Positions 22,978-36,435 of a DNA stretch of 64,000 nucleotides are shown piece by piece. The notes beneath the pieces are model-generated. The model made no database searches, was not told the origin of the DNA, and saw only the letters and a list, made by a program, of their open reading frames with translations. Origin of the DNA: Physcomitrium patens (lineage: Eukaryota; Streptophyta; Bryopsida; Funariales; Funariaceae); the NCBI RefSeq assembly GCF_000002425.4, contig NC_037256.1, positions 17,396,586-17,460,585 on the forward strand, in the 5' to 3' direction. The first letter of the stretch is position 1; every line of letters starts with the position of its first letter. Both the position numbers and the translations under genes were made by a program.

Positions 22978-24990
22978 ATAAATTAATTATTTAAATTTAT
23001 TGTTGATCCATATGAATAAAAAAAATCTTTTGAAGACTCTACTTCCAAAAATCCTTGTAAGAAACATTGTTCTTTAATCTTGCTTATTGATTGATTAGCA
23101 TGACCATTATGGTTCAAGATAGTATAAACCTCTTTATAATCAAGATGACAAGTTAATAATATTTCAAGTTGATTAGATAAGATACTAATTACATGATCTT
23201 AAGAATTTATAATAATTATGGCAAAAATGCAATGATGTAATTAATTGGTAAGAATACAATATATCATTGAACTAATTACATTTGCTTCATGATTATAAGA
23301 ATCTTAATTTTTTTTTCCTTCATACTATTTGTAGTCATAGATAGAACAAGAAGAGATTAGTGCAAGTAGTAATTTATACTTAAACAAAAAAAAAGTTGAT
23401 AATATTGAGAAGATTGTTATAACTTTTTTAAAGATTAGAGTTCTCTTAATTTAAGTGTGTAGTATTTTGTTTTACTATGATGTATCTAATTGATTCTAGT
23501 ATTAGTGTATAGTGATTTTTAATAAATTTAAACCATTTTTTCCTTTGAATGTTGATAATGTATAGAAATCATAAAAAAACTGATCATAAACTAATATTTT
23601 TTAGTTCATTATACTATGTCTAATTTATTTCTTCAAGTATATAGATATTTGGTTATGTGAGATGTAATTAGTTCAAGTTAGCATTGTAGAAACAAATGCC
23701 AATGTTGTTGCAAGTGCTAAGCTCTATACAATAATAAATCTTTGTAATCCCACTAATAGTAAGTTAAGGTATGTTATAGTATTTTATTATAATTATTATT
23801 TTATTTTATTTTGTTGATTGTTTTCTAAGACACGAGATGTTATCAATGGCATTCTAGTCTTTATTTGTCAAGTTTGCAAATCCTTGTACTACTTACTCAT
23901 GTAGAATAATTCTAAAGTTTTAAAACTATAAAATTTTATTTGAATCTAGTAAGCATCTTGTGCAATCTAATATAATGGAAATTATATAAGCAAGTAAGAC
24001 CAATAAATAAGCATTAAAAATTTTAGAATAAAGACGGTGTTTGAATTTCTATAGAGATATGTGATTTTCTTAAAAGTTTATAATTTTTTTTTTAATTGGC
24101 AATCTATGCCCATTAATATGTGATTTATAATACTAACACAAATTTTATTTGTTTAATTTCTAATGATTTTATTTTTATTTTTTTGTTAGAAAAAACACAA
24201 AGTTATTTGACACAATAAGCAAGCTTGTAGAGCAAATGATCTCGCTAGCCAAATTATTTGAATTGAGAGAAGTATGATTTTGTAGATAACGTGAGGTTTA
24301 TATACTATTTAAGTATAAATTTGAATAGTATATTTCACACTATTCTAAATATCCTATCATTAATGTAAATTTTTAATTAATATGATATAGACTATAAATT
24401 GGGCATTCATATCTAAGAAGCACTTTGCAAATAATATGGTACATATTAATTTTACATATTAGTGTATAATTAAAAAATGCTAATATTAATGAATTTCTTA
24501 GATATATAATAATATATATTAAATTCAAGGCAATGGCTCCAAGTTTGTACATGGTTTCTTATTCTAATTCTTAATCATATTTGAAGAACAGGATCAAAAA
24601 TTTGGAAGATGGAAAAAATATAGTCACAAATGAGATTTCATCTTCACTTTAATTCTCCTTCTATTCTTTATAAAGTGTTGAACAAATTTCTGTAGTGGGA
24701 TCTGAAATTTTGGCTCTTTTACTCACATTGTATCTACAAAGAAGTCATAACTCTACATTGAAATAGCCTTCATAACTACTTTACAACCTATGTCTGAACA
24801 CAAAGTTTTACCAAAATTCAAAATCATGGCAAAAATAAAATGCTTTCTTCGCCTCCCAAATATTATGAAACAAAGATGTCATTTCTTTTGTATCATGATC
24901 TACTCTATCAATGCATTGAGTATACTTAGTCTTCGTGTCAAAAAACAAAAATAAAATAAAAACAAAATTAGACAACGCCTACACAAGGTC
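22978..24990. other. AT-rich spacer, nothing recognised
   Basis: About 2 kb of AT-rich DNA without an open frame of note, a structured repeat or a recognisable relic. GC content rises abruptly at about 24990. Confidence 0.5.
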
Positions 24991-24999
24991 AAGTCTCAA

Positions 25000-27290
25000 A
25001 GCAGCATCACAATACGATTAGTCCTGCATGTCTGGCGAGGAACGTTGTCACTAATCCATTGCCGAGGTTTTAGGGTTTTGTGATTGCTACGACTGAAAGC
25101 TCGTGTTCATGCTCGTGGCCATTCACCACGAGGCTCTCCTCTCCATAGCTGGGGCCTTGCCAGAATGGTCCAGCATGCCAGATCCATGTCGCCGTTTTAC
25201 CCATGAGCGTGACAATTGGACAGTTACAACAGGTGGATGCTCATGAGAAGGGGGATCTGCTGCTTGATTCGAGCTCCATGCCTCCCCCATTTCTGTGTTG
25301 TGAAGAAGAGTCTGCTCCTGTGGAAGCGTCTCTGCAGGTTTTTGGTAGATGCTTGGCACCATGGCGTTTCGTTGTCGTGATCCGCGCAGGGGCAGAGGTG
25401 GAATACTTTGAAAGAAAAAGATGAGAAGGTGGGGCAAAATATGATGATTAAGTGCGACTGAGGTTGCGGAACTTTGGCAGGGTTGTGGGTTTGGCGCAAT
25501 TTTTGTGTGCTAATGCGTGGAAAAGGTTCAATGGGATTGAGATCCGGGCGGAGCTGAGCACTGGTGCTATTACTATTTGCTGCGAGTAGCGTGCTTCCAG
25601 GACCTACGTTGCACCTTTCGCCCTGTTCTGCCTTGTCTTGAGCATGAATTTTGCCAACTGGGTCGCGTAGCTTTGGCAAGTTTGTTCAATGTTTGAGGGA
25701 TGATGTTTATGGTAGTTTGATGTTGGTGTTCGGTGCTATGGAGGAGCTTTGATACTCCGCGTCGGGGTGAACCATGGCTTGGTGATACGTGTTTTGAAAT
25801 AGATTACAAGAATGTGTTGAGTTTACGCTTTAGGCTTGGGGAAGTTGCGGGTGAGCAAGGGAATGAGTTGATGACCTTTTTTCTCGTGAACGATTTTGAT
25901 TGTGTCTCTGTGATTGAGAAATCGTGCGGGCTATCTTAGAAAACTGTTGTTTTCACTTCAGCTTAGGACTTATAGTTGTTTTGAGGACACAGACGGAGAG
26001 GATTGAAATAGCTGCGTGTTTTTCTATAAATGTCTTAGAAGATCTCGTTGTTGCGGCGCCTGATTCAGGCATTGAAGGAAGTCCTCAAGAACAGACCATG
26101 GCACGAGCTTGCATCCTTGGGGACAGGTTGTTTTCTATGGTCTAATCTGGACATCTGCACATCTATTAGTGGTCAATAATGCTGGCTTTTCCAATTATTT
26201 ACCAAGCGGCAGGACTATTCTTCACCTGAATACAATGGTTACAGTTGCTGCCGCGGTGCCTATTTCCAGCTCAGATGTGTTGTGTACTTCCCAGAACGTC
26301 CGCCACATTGACGGTAAACACTTTACAGGTGCTGTGATATCGCCGATTAAATAGCCTTTTGGTTCATCTTCAGATGAAAAGAACCTCAAAAGCAGCTTAT
26401 TTCAAGTATAATCCAACTAACTTGGGGATATAATTCCAATTAATTCTTCACTTTCTCAAGACATCCTCAGGTGGTGATCTGGAACGAACAGATAATCTCA
26501 AAAGTCAATAGCTGTAAGTGAAGGTCAACTGCAATTATGTTTTTTCACAAGCCAGGTTTAATTTGATTAATTTGTGGCATTCGATCCTCCCCCTGAACAC
26601 CACCACCGTGTTCGATCCTCGTCTCTATGAGCTGCGGAAGGAAGCGAACACCAAGCCTATGGAAGTGAACAACAGGGACATCTTCTGCGCCTCCACACAC
26701 ACACATATATATATAGCTGATACAGAATAGTCCAACTTTTCTTATTTTTGCTTCCAACAACGAGCTCGTGTGATCGTGTCGATGATTCCGGGAGGAAAAA
26801 AATCATCTTTGATTTGTGGAGCTTATGGGCGCAACGTACTTAAGCGGCAAAAAGGTTTCTTGCTGAAGCATCTCTGTATTGTAGAAGCGCGAAATACTGA
26901 CCTCAATGTAGGAAATTGATATCTTCTGTAAGTTTTTGTGAAAACAGTCTTGGTTGCTCAGAGCATTATGCCAAATCTAGAAGAAAATCTTCAAATAGAG
27001 CTGGCAAACGAGAATGGAAACTTTTCAGGTGAAAGTTGGTCTCCAGTTATATTGAAAAAAGGTACTGTCTTAAGATATGCACGTAGAAGGCAAACTTCCT
27101 GGTGCCATGTTATGTGCAGAATTGACTCGGTGCTTTAAGAGTGAACACGTAGTATACAGTTCTTGCATTGAAACCTTCGTGTGGAATTATGACATGGATT
27201 TTCTCTGCATCTATTCATGTATCTGTGCTTGTTCAATAAAAAAAACCTCTCCACTTGTGCTATGTTTGACTTCAAGTAACTGACAGTTGG
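25000..27290 (+). other. GC-balanced block without a convincing protein
   Basis: Composition changes from AT-rich spacer to GC-balanced DNA like that of the two real genes here. It includes gaggttttagggttttgtg near 25063, resembling the telo-box (AAACCCTAA) common near plant transcription starts. No frame exceeds about 150 codons, none resembles a known family, and both strands are broken by stops. It could be a non-coding transcript, a long 5' UTR with introns, or a dead gene. The plus strand is a guess from the telo-box orientation. Confidence 0.35.
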
Positions 27291-27844
27291 GTACAAAAAA
27301 CTGATTCAACTAAAAATCTTGCTTTGTCAGTTGTACTTCAGAAACACTATCCAGAGGTGATCGATTATTTCCAAAGCTTTTATCTATACGCTAAAGACAA
27401 TTCATGGCCAATATTGCTTGCTAGTTTGGTGATTAATACATATACTTGGAGAAGCAACTGACATGTAATTTATGATACTAGGTGTATCTTGATTTAGTCG
27501 ATCTGTTGTAAAATTCAATACTCTCCACCTCTTAGATCCAAAACCATTCGCACAGTAGATTCATAAAATATTTTGTCTTGATTTGAATCCATACGCAGAT
27601 TGTGTAAATGTGAACAATTACACAACGAGTGGAGAGTTATGATTTCACAGAATCAGCAGTCAGATTTGAGACATAAGTGTCATTAAGTAAATCTAATAAA
27701 ATAATATTAATAATAAAAAATTAGCTTTTGGGAATACAACTTTGAGATAACTGATTTTATCAGTCTCACGATTCCCAAATCCAGCGTAGATGGGATTACA
27801 GTATTCAGGAAAGAGATTCCTATATCCGCATTTATTTATATAGA

Positions 27845-28230
27845 TATAAATATATATATATATATATATAGCGAGAGCGAGAGAGAGATTATCCATAAGT
27901 CAGAGGATAAATAAAAGTGTTCTGCAGGTCTTGAAGAAAAATGACTGAGGATTCAGAACACTGCAGATAAATGGCAGTTATTTCGTTGTTTAGAAGGTAT
28001 TCAATCCAAGCTCTAACCAGTCAACTGAATAAAAGAGTAAATGGGTTCTGCAAGGATGTCAAAAGAATGATCATGTAACCTCAAGTCTCCAAAACATCAT
28101 ACAATTTTTAGAGTACCTTATAAATTTTTCAATAAAATTTAGAAAGAAAAGTTTAATGTTCTGCTTTTACTTATATATATATCAGAATAGAATATATACA
28201 CGTATATGTATACAAAAGAATAGAATATAT

Positions 28231-28270
<40 letters not shown>
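27845..28270. repeat. Microsatellites: (TA)n-(GA)n and (AC)n-(AT)n
   Basis: (TA)n at about 27850-27870 runs into (GA)n at 27871-27888. A compound (AC)n-(AT)n lies at about 28229-28268. Open frames at 27693 and 28156 come from these repeats. The surrounding 27300-29110 is AT-rich spacer with no gene seen. Confidence 0.9.
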
Positions 28271-28279
<9 letters not shown>

Positions 28280-28596
28280 TGTTTCTAACCAGATATATAA
28301 TTTTAAAAACATATCTGTTTAAATTTAATTTACAATTGTCAGTAATGATTTCCTATTCAAAAAATAACTCCCCACCACCACTTTATAAACAAGATTTATA
28401 AGATCTAAAAAAACCATGTTTAAAATACAGTATTATACAATTCAAAAAATATATACCTTACTGAAGATATTTTAACAAAAAATTTAAAAATTCAAGTATT
28501 TACTTCAATTTGATAATGCATGCTTACAAATAAAACTGTGAGTTTTCAAAAATATATTTTTTAAATCATGTATAAATTTTCTTTTTTCCATTCTTT

Positions 28597-28935
28597 CTTC
28601 TTCTTCTTCTTCTTCTTCTTCTTGCTCTTCTCTATTTATTTTTCATTTTTTATTTATTATCAAAAGCAACTTCAATCAATGTGGCTATAAAGGCCATTTA
28701 TTACATTTACTATGTATATTACAAATTATTTATTATAATTTTTAAAAATCCTTTTAAAAGATTGATACTTTGAAAAAATATGAAAGAGCTAATCATTGTT
28801 GTTCAAATTTTGTTTTAAAAGTTAAAAAGCCATAACAAAGATTTGAACTAAAAGTAAAATTATTCATTTTGTAAGATTCCAATCTCAAGTTTTATTAAGT
28901 TAGATTAGGTATATATATATATATATATATATATC
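28597..28935. repeat. (CTT)n and (TA)n microsatellites
   Basis: (CTT)n at about 28597-28623 and (TA)n at about 28911-28934, in AT-rich spacer. Confidence 0.9.
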
Positions 28936-29109
28936 CTTTTTATTTATTAATTGTTACATATTTTAGCAAAGTAGGGTCATGCATCAACCAAAAAACAACA
29001 ACAACAAAAAAAGAAATAATAATAATAAACAATTGCCTCGAATCAACCAAAAGTTGAAACAAAACACCAAGAAACCCTGTTTTTTGACGCATAGGACATG
29101 CAGGGATCA

Positions 29110-30500
29110 AATGTGAACAGGTGGAAGGACCATGAAGGAGGAGGAGCTCAAAGTTAGTGGGCCAAACCCACAATCCAACCATGCTTTTGCAACACTTTGT
29201 GTGTGTATACGTATGAACGGACATGATATAAAAGCCCGGTATCAATATTTCAAACCCTGCAGCATCGTACTGCAATTTCATGTCATCCCAACGGTAATCA
29301 ATCAAATCAATTCTGCAAGCAAAGGACAAGTTGCCCATCTGAGCCCGGAAGGGTATTCATTCCCATATATCCCCGAACTCCCCTTTTCTGCGAAGGAAAA
29401 AGTGTGGCCAAGAGCCAAACTTGCATTGCAGTGGGCTTGAACCCACTTGACCCCCCCGCCCCCATAGATCCCTCCCATGCAGTCCTCCTCCTCTTCCTTC
29501 ACTGGGTCGCTCACCAACACTTCCACGGTGAAACCAAGGCAGCGCCTCGTGATCATCGGGTCGATGTGAATGATTCGAGTTCAAATTCAAATTTGGCTTA
29601 CGTCCAACGTTGTTTCATGCCGAATCAAGGGGGGGTTGACGTGCTATTTCTGGTTCGTCGAGGAGCATCCCTCCGTTGCCAGTGATAATCCTTACAATGA
29701 GACTTTTCGGGAGGGGGGGTTAACTTTAGGATGTTTCACAGGGAGTGAGAATGCAGACAGTGGTGTGTGTGTGTGTGAGATCTCTCTACCGGGTTGGCTC
29801 TTCGGGTTGGGTTGAGGTAGCCGTTCCTCCTTCCAGACGTCACTTGCCTGTTTTTGCGTCATTCCCTCCTCCGTTGCATGGGGATGGTTTCAATGGTGGG
29901 GGGTTTCAGAGCATGTTTTTCACTGGGTATCACTACTAAGTTCATGGGTGACTCGGCAGTGAGCATGTGAAGCTCCTTATTGCTTTGTGTGTTTTTTTTC
30001 TTGTGAAGCACGAGATTTCATGACTAATATGACATGTGCGAGAATGAAAAATAGCATCGTGAGTCTTTGCAGATGGTGGCGATGTCACCGTGAGGACCCA
30101 TTTGAGAATGGTTGCGACTTCACTTTAGGGGTCGTCAAATCCAGTAGGAATCGAGGATGGATTGCTGTTGTATTGTGTAGGATAGTGTGAGTTGTGTTTA
30201 TACGTTGAAAAGCTAATAATTTCACTGCTTTCCACACTTGTGACGGGGCCTTCTGAGTGGAGCGATTCTGAAAAGCGTACCATCACTTATCTCCAAGTTA
30301 TGTTTGCACATTTGGAATGAAAACAGCTCTGAAGTTGTAGGTTCGGTAATATCTCAAAATATGGAATTTAGTGTCCATTTCGTCGAATCCTGCGGAGAAA
30401 AAGTGCTGAGGATGATGCATACATGTGGAGAGAAGGCGAAGAACTTCCAATTATTCCGGATTAGAACGCATGTAAAAGTCGATTTTCAGGAAAGAAAATG
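29110..30500 (+). other. Second GC-balanced block, possible transcript
   Basis: About 1.4 kb of GC-balanced sequence follows a good TATA box. It contains a (TG)n run near 29763. Open frames are short (132 codons at most), overlap on both strands and resemble nothing I know. Possible readings are a non-coding RNA, a long leader whose coding part is lost, or part of the 3' region of the remorin gene on the other strand. Confidence 0.3.
29227..29234 (+). promoter_or_regulatory. TATA box (tataaaag)
   Basis: TATAAAAG stands at the edge of the GC-balanced block, followed about 30 bases later by a pyrimidine/purine mix suitable as a transcription start. It matches the plant TATA consensus, but no coding region follows, so its use is unproven. 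Confidence 0.3.
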
Positions 30501-30538
30501 AAGCATCGTGGTAAATCCAAGATACAATTCCAAGTGAT

Positions 30539-30544
30539 TTTATT
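30539..30544 (-). terminator. Possible polyadenylation signal of the remorin-like gene
   Basis: On the minus strand AATAAA lies about 525 bases after the stop codon of the gene ending at 31067. That would be a plausible 3' UTR. Plant signals are loose, so this is only a candidate. Confidence 0.3.
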
Positions 30545-31066
30545 TGCAAAATCTCTTGCGCGTATTATTAGTTGCAGAATTCAAAGTACAAATTTGAAGC
30601 GAACAGTTATCGATCGCCAAGAATGATGATTGCAGAACGTCGATTACTCGAATCCACTTGCTTCTCGGACTCCAACAAAGGCAGACTAACAAAAACCTTG
30701 AAGAATATGTGGGATCAATTTGATCCACTGTTGACCTCTGAAATGGGACCGCGACTAATTCGCCTACAATGATGATGTAAGGCTATGCATCAAAACTTTC
30801 TGAAACAGGTGTCATCGGCTTTACTATACAAATTCCTGTGGATGCTGTCCAGAATCTTGAATGATATGTTTCTGACACCTCTGAAGACACTGATCGCCTC
30901 CGGGTGCGCTTAGATGAACCTTGCACATTGTACACTCGTGAAAATATCACGTCATCGACACATGTTAATTGTCTGCTAGAAAAACCAAAACTGTAGAAGT
31001 GGAACTCGGTGCCAGTAATGTTGAGGAGGATTTCGGAGTCTCATGGTTGAGGTAGAACGATGAACT

Positions 31067-33046
31067 TCAGCCGAGGAAAAGGCAGCCGCGAGGACTTTTC
31101 GCGGGACGTCTCATGATCTTGGTATCAATGGCTGATCTGGCCTTCTTCTCCTCCACCTTCCGACGTGCCATTGCCAATTCGTTATTCATTTTCTCAATCA
31201 GGCGGGCACGCTCGAGCTCCAACTTCAACTGTAATGGAAGAGAAGAACAACTTAATAAAAACTAGCATAGCCACATACTTCTACACGAAATGACAAGGAG
31301 AGCGAATGCGCAAACTCAAACTGAAGAAAAGGAAGCAGTGCACACACCTCGACTTGCTTCAGTGCGGCAGCCGTTTTCGCTCGTTGTTGCTCTTCCAAGG
31401 ACTGCAGTTCCCTTTCCTCCTTGTCAAATCTGCAAACCAAAAGTAGACCTTGAGGGAATACCTTAAGCATGCAGAAACAAAAAGAACCAGTTACGGCAGT
31501 CTTCTGGTGAAAGATCATACGCTCATTGTGGACAGATCAACACATGAGAATGTGTGTATATGCACATAAAATAGATAAACGCACCGACTGGTGAACTTCG
31601 AATCAGAGGAACTGTGCACTTTCTGCTTGGGAACATGCCCAAACGCTTCTCGCATAGAAGCAGCGTCCCCCCTCGACATTCTATGAAGATCACTGATATC
31701 TGCGACATTTGAACCACAGGTCGTAAGACCGATGAACACAATCAAACAATCATCGCACAGGATCAGTACCAACAGAGCATGATATAGCAGAGGCTTTTAC
31801 CGTAATTTACAGATGACTGACGAGTATATGTCCTCTTCAGGTCAGCACTGTGAGGAGCTGATTGGTGGTTAACCGTGTACTTGTCATTTTTCAACTGGCC
31901 ACTTCCAGAGAGTTCATTTGAACGCACTAGCCGTGGGAGTTCCATTGACTGAGTTCGAGATGTGTTCCGTGCCCCATGCGGATGGGCGCGAGACATGGAA
32001 GTAGCGGTACTCAGGTTAACACGGGATCCACTCAAACCTTCATACGAAATTTCGAAATCCGAAGTGTTCGACGACGAATTGCGTGTGCTCATGCCTGCAG
32101 CGTTCCCAGCAGCCACCATGTTGTGCCATTCGGAAGTCAAGCTAAACTCGCTCCCCGGAGAGCTGCATTCTTCCGGAGTGAAACTATGAAGGTGATCATC
32201 CCTAAAAGCTCCTGAGTGCTGAAATGTAGGAGGAGTTGTCGACCCATGTCCTGCAAAACGTTGACATAACCCCAGTGATGATTCAGTACGCGGCAAGTGA
32301 CGCATTCCCGAAAGATGAACATACATACAGGAAACGCCGCACGTCCTAAACTGATGAGGGGGAGGTCAGACTGAGTACGTTGAGAATTCTTGAAAGCGAG
32401 CATGAGGAAGCTACCACCACTATAACGTCCAGTATCGATTCTTGACAGTTCTTGTGGATTTCTACTCGCCGGACACTTGGGAGGAGATATGGCTCTTGCC
32501 TGCGACGGCGGAGTTGAACAGCAAGTGTCAGTATCACTCTCTCTAGTCTATCTTTTCCGAACAGACGGAAGTCAACACCAAAACTATTACGGAAGGATCA
32601 GACAGGCGACCGAATTCGAGAGGTTCGAAAAAAACGCTCTCCCACTGAGGGAAATGTCGAAATCGGTACAAGAGAAATGTGCAGCTTACCCTAGGCAAGA
32701 TGTTGTTCGAGCGAGAACGGTCGAAAGGAGATGAGCAGGCTCGGCACTCCGGTCGGCCTGGCGAGGATACGTGAGAATGTGAAGAGGAAGTGCGACTCCC
32801 GACTACAAGGTGATCGCCCAGCACAGACGTTGGGCTGGATTCCAGCCATGCCTTGACCGTCTCTCGGGATCGAGAGAGCCTCTCAGATGCAACAGACGGA
32901 GCAGGACTGCTGGGTTGACTTACTTCATGCTCATGAGACCGAACATGATATCCCGGCCATAGTGGGCTTGCAGGATTGGATGCACGGCTTCGCGGTTTGT
33001 CGGAGATCTTCCCCAGGCACTGTGTTGCCCTGTGGCGCATGGACAT
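31067..33046 (-). CDS. Remorin-like protein, six exons
   Basis: Exons: 33046-32690, 32499-32329, 32218-31801, 31699-31585, 31429-31348, 31228-31067. All introns are GT-AG and phases agree, giving 434 residues. The ATG at 33046 is the first after an in-frame stop. Residues 1-340 are Ser-, Arg- and Pro-rich and look disordered. The last 85 or so form a charged coiled coil of remorin C-domain type: RFDKEERELQSLEEQQRAKT, AAALKQVE, then LKLELERARLIEKMNNELAM followed by ARRKVEEKKARS. It ends KSPRGCLFLG, where the Cys could be lipidated like remorin membrane anchors. Remorins scaffold plasma-membrane nanodomains in plant immunity, symbiosis and hormone signalling. The usual Trp in the coil (AWE) is Leu here (SLEE). 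Exon 3 uses the acceptor at 32219; an alternative at 32241 would break the phase. Confidence 0.62.
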
Positions 33047-34110
33047 CTCTACAAAACCTCTGGAGATCAAAATGACTTCCCCTGTGAACGCTTAATCTGG
33101 GATGAGAAACACCACGAACACTCTAGAAAGAACAATCCTTCTCGAAAAGTCTCAGTTCGCTCCGGAACTATCCAACAGAAATAGAATGTCCAGCGCTAAC
33201 GAGGCGCAGAGACCTCAACGCATTCTTCAACAAGTCCAGTGCCGCTCAAGAACGCCACCCGCCCGCACCCCCTAACTCTACCATAGGGTCAACCTCAACA
33301 CGGAATACGCAGCGTGTCTCATTCAAGTACACAATGCCGCGTGGTTCAAACACTAGCACTGTCATTCACTCTAATCAATGCTACGACTCGACGCAGCAGC
33401 TCACAGACAGCACCACAACCAGCGCCAGCAAACTATCCCGAGCGCGCAACTGTTACCATCAAGCAATAGCACTCGAGTGGCACTCGACCAAACAACACTG
33501 ATCTCACACCTCACGGAATCTCCCAACTACTGGTGTCCTCGACAGTCAGAACGCCAACGAATAATGTGGCGACGTCCTGGCCAGCGGCAGGCCCACGCGT
33601 TGCCGAGACGACAGCTATCGCTACCCTCACTCGGTCGCAAGCTCGCGTCGGGGACTGGAAAATAAACTCGGTGGGCGAGAGCTTCCGCTGCTTATATCAC
33701 CCCCGCCCCCGAAAGCCAACAAAGACAGTGCATGAACGGCTCTGACACCATCCCCCGACGCGGAGCCCTGTCACGGCAAAAGTAACGACACCGGCATGAG
33801 ATCCCGACTCCATCATCCAGCCTGGTGGGGCTAAAATTAGTGGGCGAGGCTGCGACGACGACGAAACAGAATGCCTCTCGCGACGGCCACCCGCAATCCT
33901 AGTGTATGTCAGAACCGCAGCCTCACATACCCCCCCCTATCCCCGCTGTTCCCCCATCCCGCTAGCCCGAATCCTGGCATAATGTGTCCCCCATTCCTCT
34001 TAATAATTCCAGTGTTTTCCATTCCGTCTCTCTTTTTCCCCTTTATTTATTGCACGCTAATGTTCCCTTCCTTTTCCTTTTCCAAAAAGATATTTTCTTT
34101 CCCCTCGGTG
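33047..34110 (-). promoter_or_regulatory. 5' leader and promoter region of the remorin-like gene
   Basis: GC-balanced composition continues about 1 kb upstream of the start codon and then falls to AT-rich spacer. It includes a C-rich stretch at about 33930-33970. An in-frame stop lies just before the ATG, so this is untranslated. Apparent plus-strand frames here (33378, 33533) are Pro/Arg-rich by composition and not credible genes. Confidence 0.35.
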
Positions 34111-35064
34111 TAAGGCTTACATCGCCTTCTTAAAACTGTTAAAGATGTGTTTGCCCGATTTAGTAATCCCATGAACTGGGTTGCAATACTGTAGATATCT
34201 ATTTAACAATACATATCTTATCTGTGGCCTGCGGGAGGAGATGCTCTTCTTTTTCATCGTGCCGCTCTTTCCGACTTTCACTTTTTTGTACAATGAAGCT
34301 GATAGGAAATGACATGAACAAGTGGGGTGAGGATAAAGTGAAAGGTTGATTCCAGTTTTCCTTTTTACCCCTTTTACTTATGCTGAAATATGTACATAAT
34401 GGAGCAATTGGATACCCACCTAGGTTTTGATCAGTCGATAAGTAGGACAAGCCCCCTTTTATTATTTTAAAAAGTTATCCTCACCGTATGGTACATCAGA
34501 AAATTCAAAGGTGGCTTCAACTAAGGTAGCTCAAAAAAGTTCATACCACGTCGCATTAACTCACTTGAGACAGAAAACTTGACTTTTTCGAGCTCGTTTT
34601 AGGGGTCTTTTACTTTCATAACGTACTTCTGCTTTTTGCGTTTGCTGCAATAATAGGTGTGTTTTGTCGAGGGCATGCTACCTATCATTCAAAGTCAAAT
34701 AATTTTTTAAGTGCAACTATAAATTTTATGATATAATTTTGAATAAATAAGAGTTAATTCTACAATCACTGAAATTCTGAAGTGTGCTCTTTAACATAAT
34801 TAATAGGATCCACCACCCAGAACCTCCCAATTGTTGATAGAAACACTATTCATACATCCATCTTGGATGAATGTGGAATGTTGTTATCATGGATGAAATA
34901 TGAATTTACCACACCCATGCTGCAAAAGGTTATGGACCTATCGGTGTGTGACACGTGGTATTTCATAACCAGTTGTTAATACCCAAATTAAATTAGGAAC
35001 ATCAACATTGTCCTCGCTTCCGAGATTCATCCTCACTAATCGAGCCAATCCCATACTAGATAAA

Positions 35065-35069
<5 letters not shown>

Positions 35070-35095
<26 letters not shown>

Positions 35096-36052
35096 GCTTT
35101 TTTTTGATGGATGAAAAAATAAAAGGTGTGGAGAACTCCTTTTTAGGTATTAATGGTCTGTGTGCACGTGTGCGAGGGTGTTTGGGATAGATTCTTTGAT
35201 TAATTTGAGGTTTAGTTAATCAAATTGGGAATACTCTCTTCCCCTTAAATATATCTGAGTGGGAACATCATGGAGCTTATGAATGTTAACCGAGAGTTAC
35301 TTAAAATTGCTGTGCCAATTGTTGGGTTATTTATCATGTTTAACAGCAAATCTATGGCAGCATTCAACTAATCCATTTTAAATTAGTGGGCAAATGTTGG
35401 TGTTATCACATGAGTCTAGTATAGTTTAGTTCCATCAAGGTTGTTCATGGCTTCTGAGATGGGAGAGTGTTTCCAATTATTTGTTATTGTTAAAATTTTA
35501 ATAGGAATGATGGAATAGTAAGAAATGAGCTTTGTTTTTAGAACCTGGTTGTTATCCAATTTTGAATACAATCCAAAAGCATATCACACTGGGTTCTACA
35601 TGTATTGATTTTCTTTAATTGACTTGTGTATGATCTTTTGTCTTCAAAGTTGTGAATACTCTTTGTCCATCTCGATGTTTCCTTATGTGGAAAGGAGCAA
35701 AGAAAAAAAAATCATATTTGAAACATTTTAAAATAAGGTATTTTTATCATAAAATCATAACTAACTTTATACATTTATTTTTTATATTAAAAATCAAGGG
35801 ATTCAAGAAATTTCCAGCATATTAAAATTTTATTAATCAACTGAAAAGAATAATTCAATGATCAATTTTTCTTAGAATTTTTATCTCATCACACAAGTTA
35901 AGTTGTCAAATGTCCAAATAAAAGGAAAGCCATAGAATTGTGTTATTTAGATAATTTGGGAAGTTAGCACAACCGTTACATTAAATAAAAATATCATAAG
36001 AAAAAAAGGTTGTTTACAGAATAAAATACACAAATGGAAAAAACAATAAATG

Positions 36053-36095
<43 letters not shown>

Positions 36096-36435
36096 GTAAG
36101 AATGATCAAACGTGTTTATATATGTATATGTATATTTGCTTAAAGTATGCATTTCAAGTCTTTTTTCTTTTTTTCTTTTTTTCTTATTATTATTATTATT
36201 ATTATTATCTTTTCATTACCTATGCCATTCGCCTATTCAGTTTGAATATAGATTGAAGTATATTCAAATAACAATGCTTGATTTAGCTTGTTTTTGAGCT
36301 TCTATTATAGTTCCTTCACTTACTTGTGAGAGATAGCAAGTAACCAATCAAGAACATGAATTTAACAATCCTAGTGTTAAATTGCAATTTATTGGTTGGG
36401 GGCAATCTCATATGTATATATATATATATATATAG
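35070..36435. repeat. TA, (CA)n-(TA)n and (ATT)n microsatellites
   Basis: (TA)n at about 35070-35095, (CA)n then (TA)n at 36052-36096, (ATT)n at 36184-36208 and (TA)n at 36414-36435. Confidence 0.9.

Noticed and set aside
25224-25679. 151-codon minus-strand frame
   Set aside because: It resembles no family, and overlapping frames of similar length exist on the other strand; kept only as part of the GC-balanced block.
28156-28401. 81-codon frame with (Ile-Tyr)n
   Set aside because: Translation of AC/AT microsatellites.
32137-32403. Read-through frame joining exon 2 and exon 3 of the remorin-like gene
   Set aside because: Retaining the intron leads into a different frame that stops early; the GT-AG splice at 32328/32219 keeps the phase used by the downstream remorin domain.
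33378-33665. Plus-strand Arg/Gln-rich frame of 95 codons
   Set aside because: Antisense to the leader of the remorin-like gene; it comes from GC-rich composition and has no recognisable domain.
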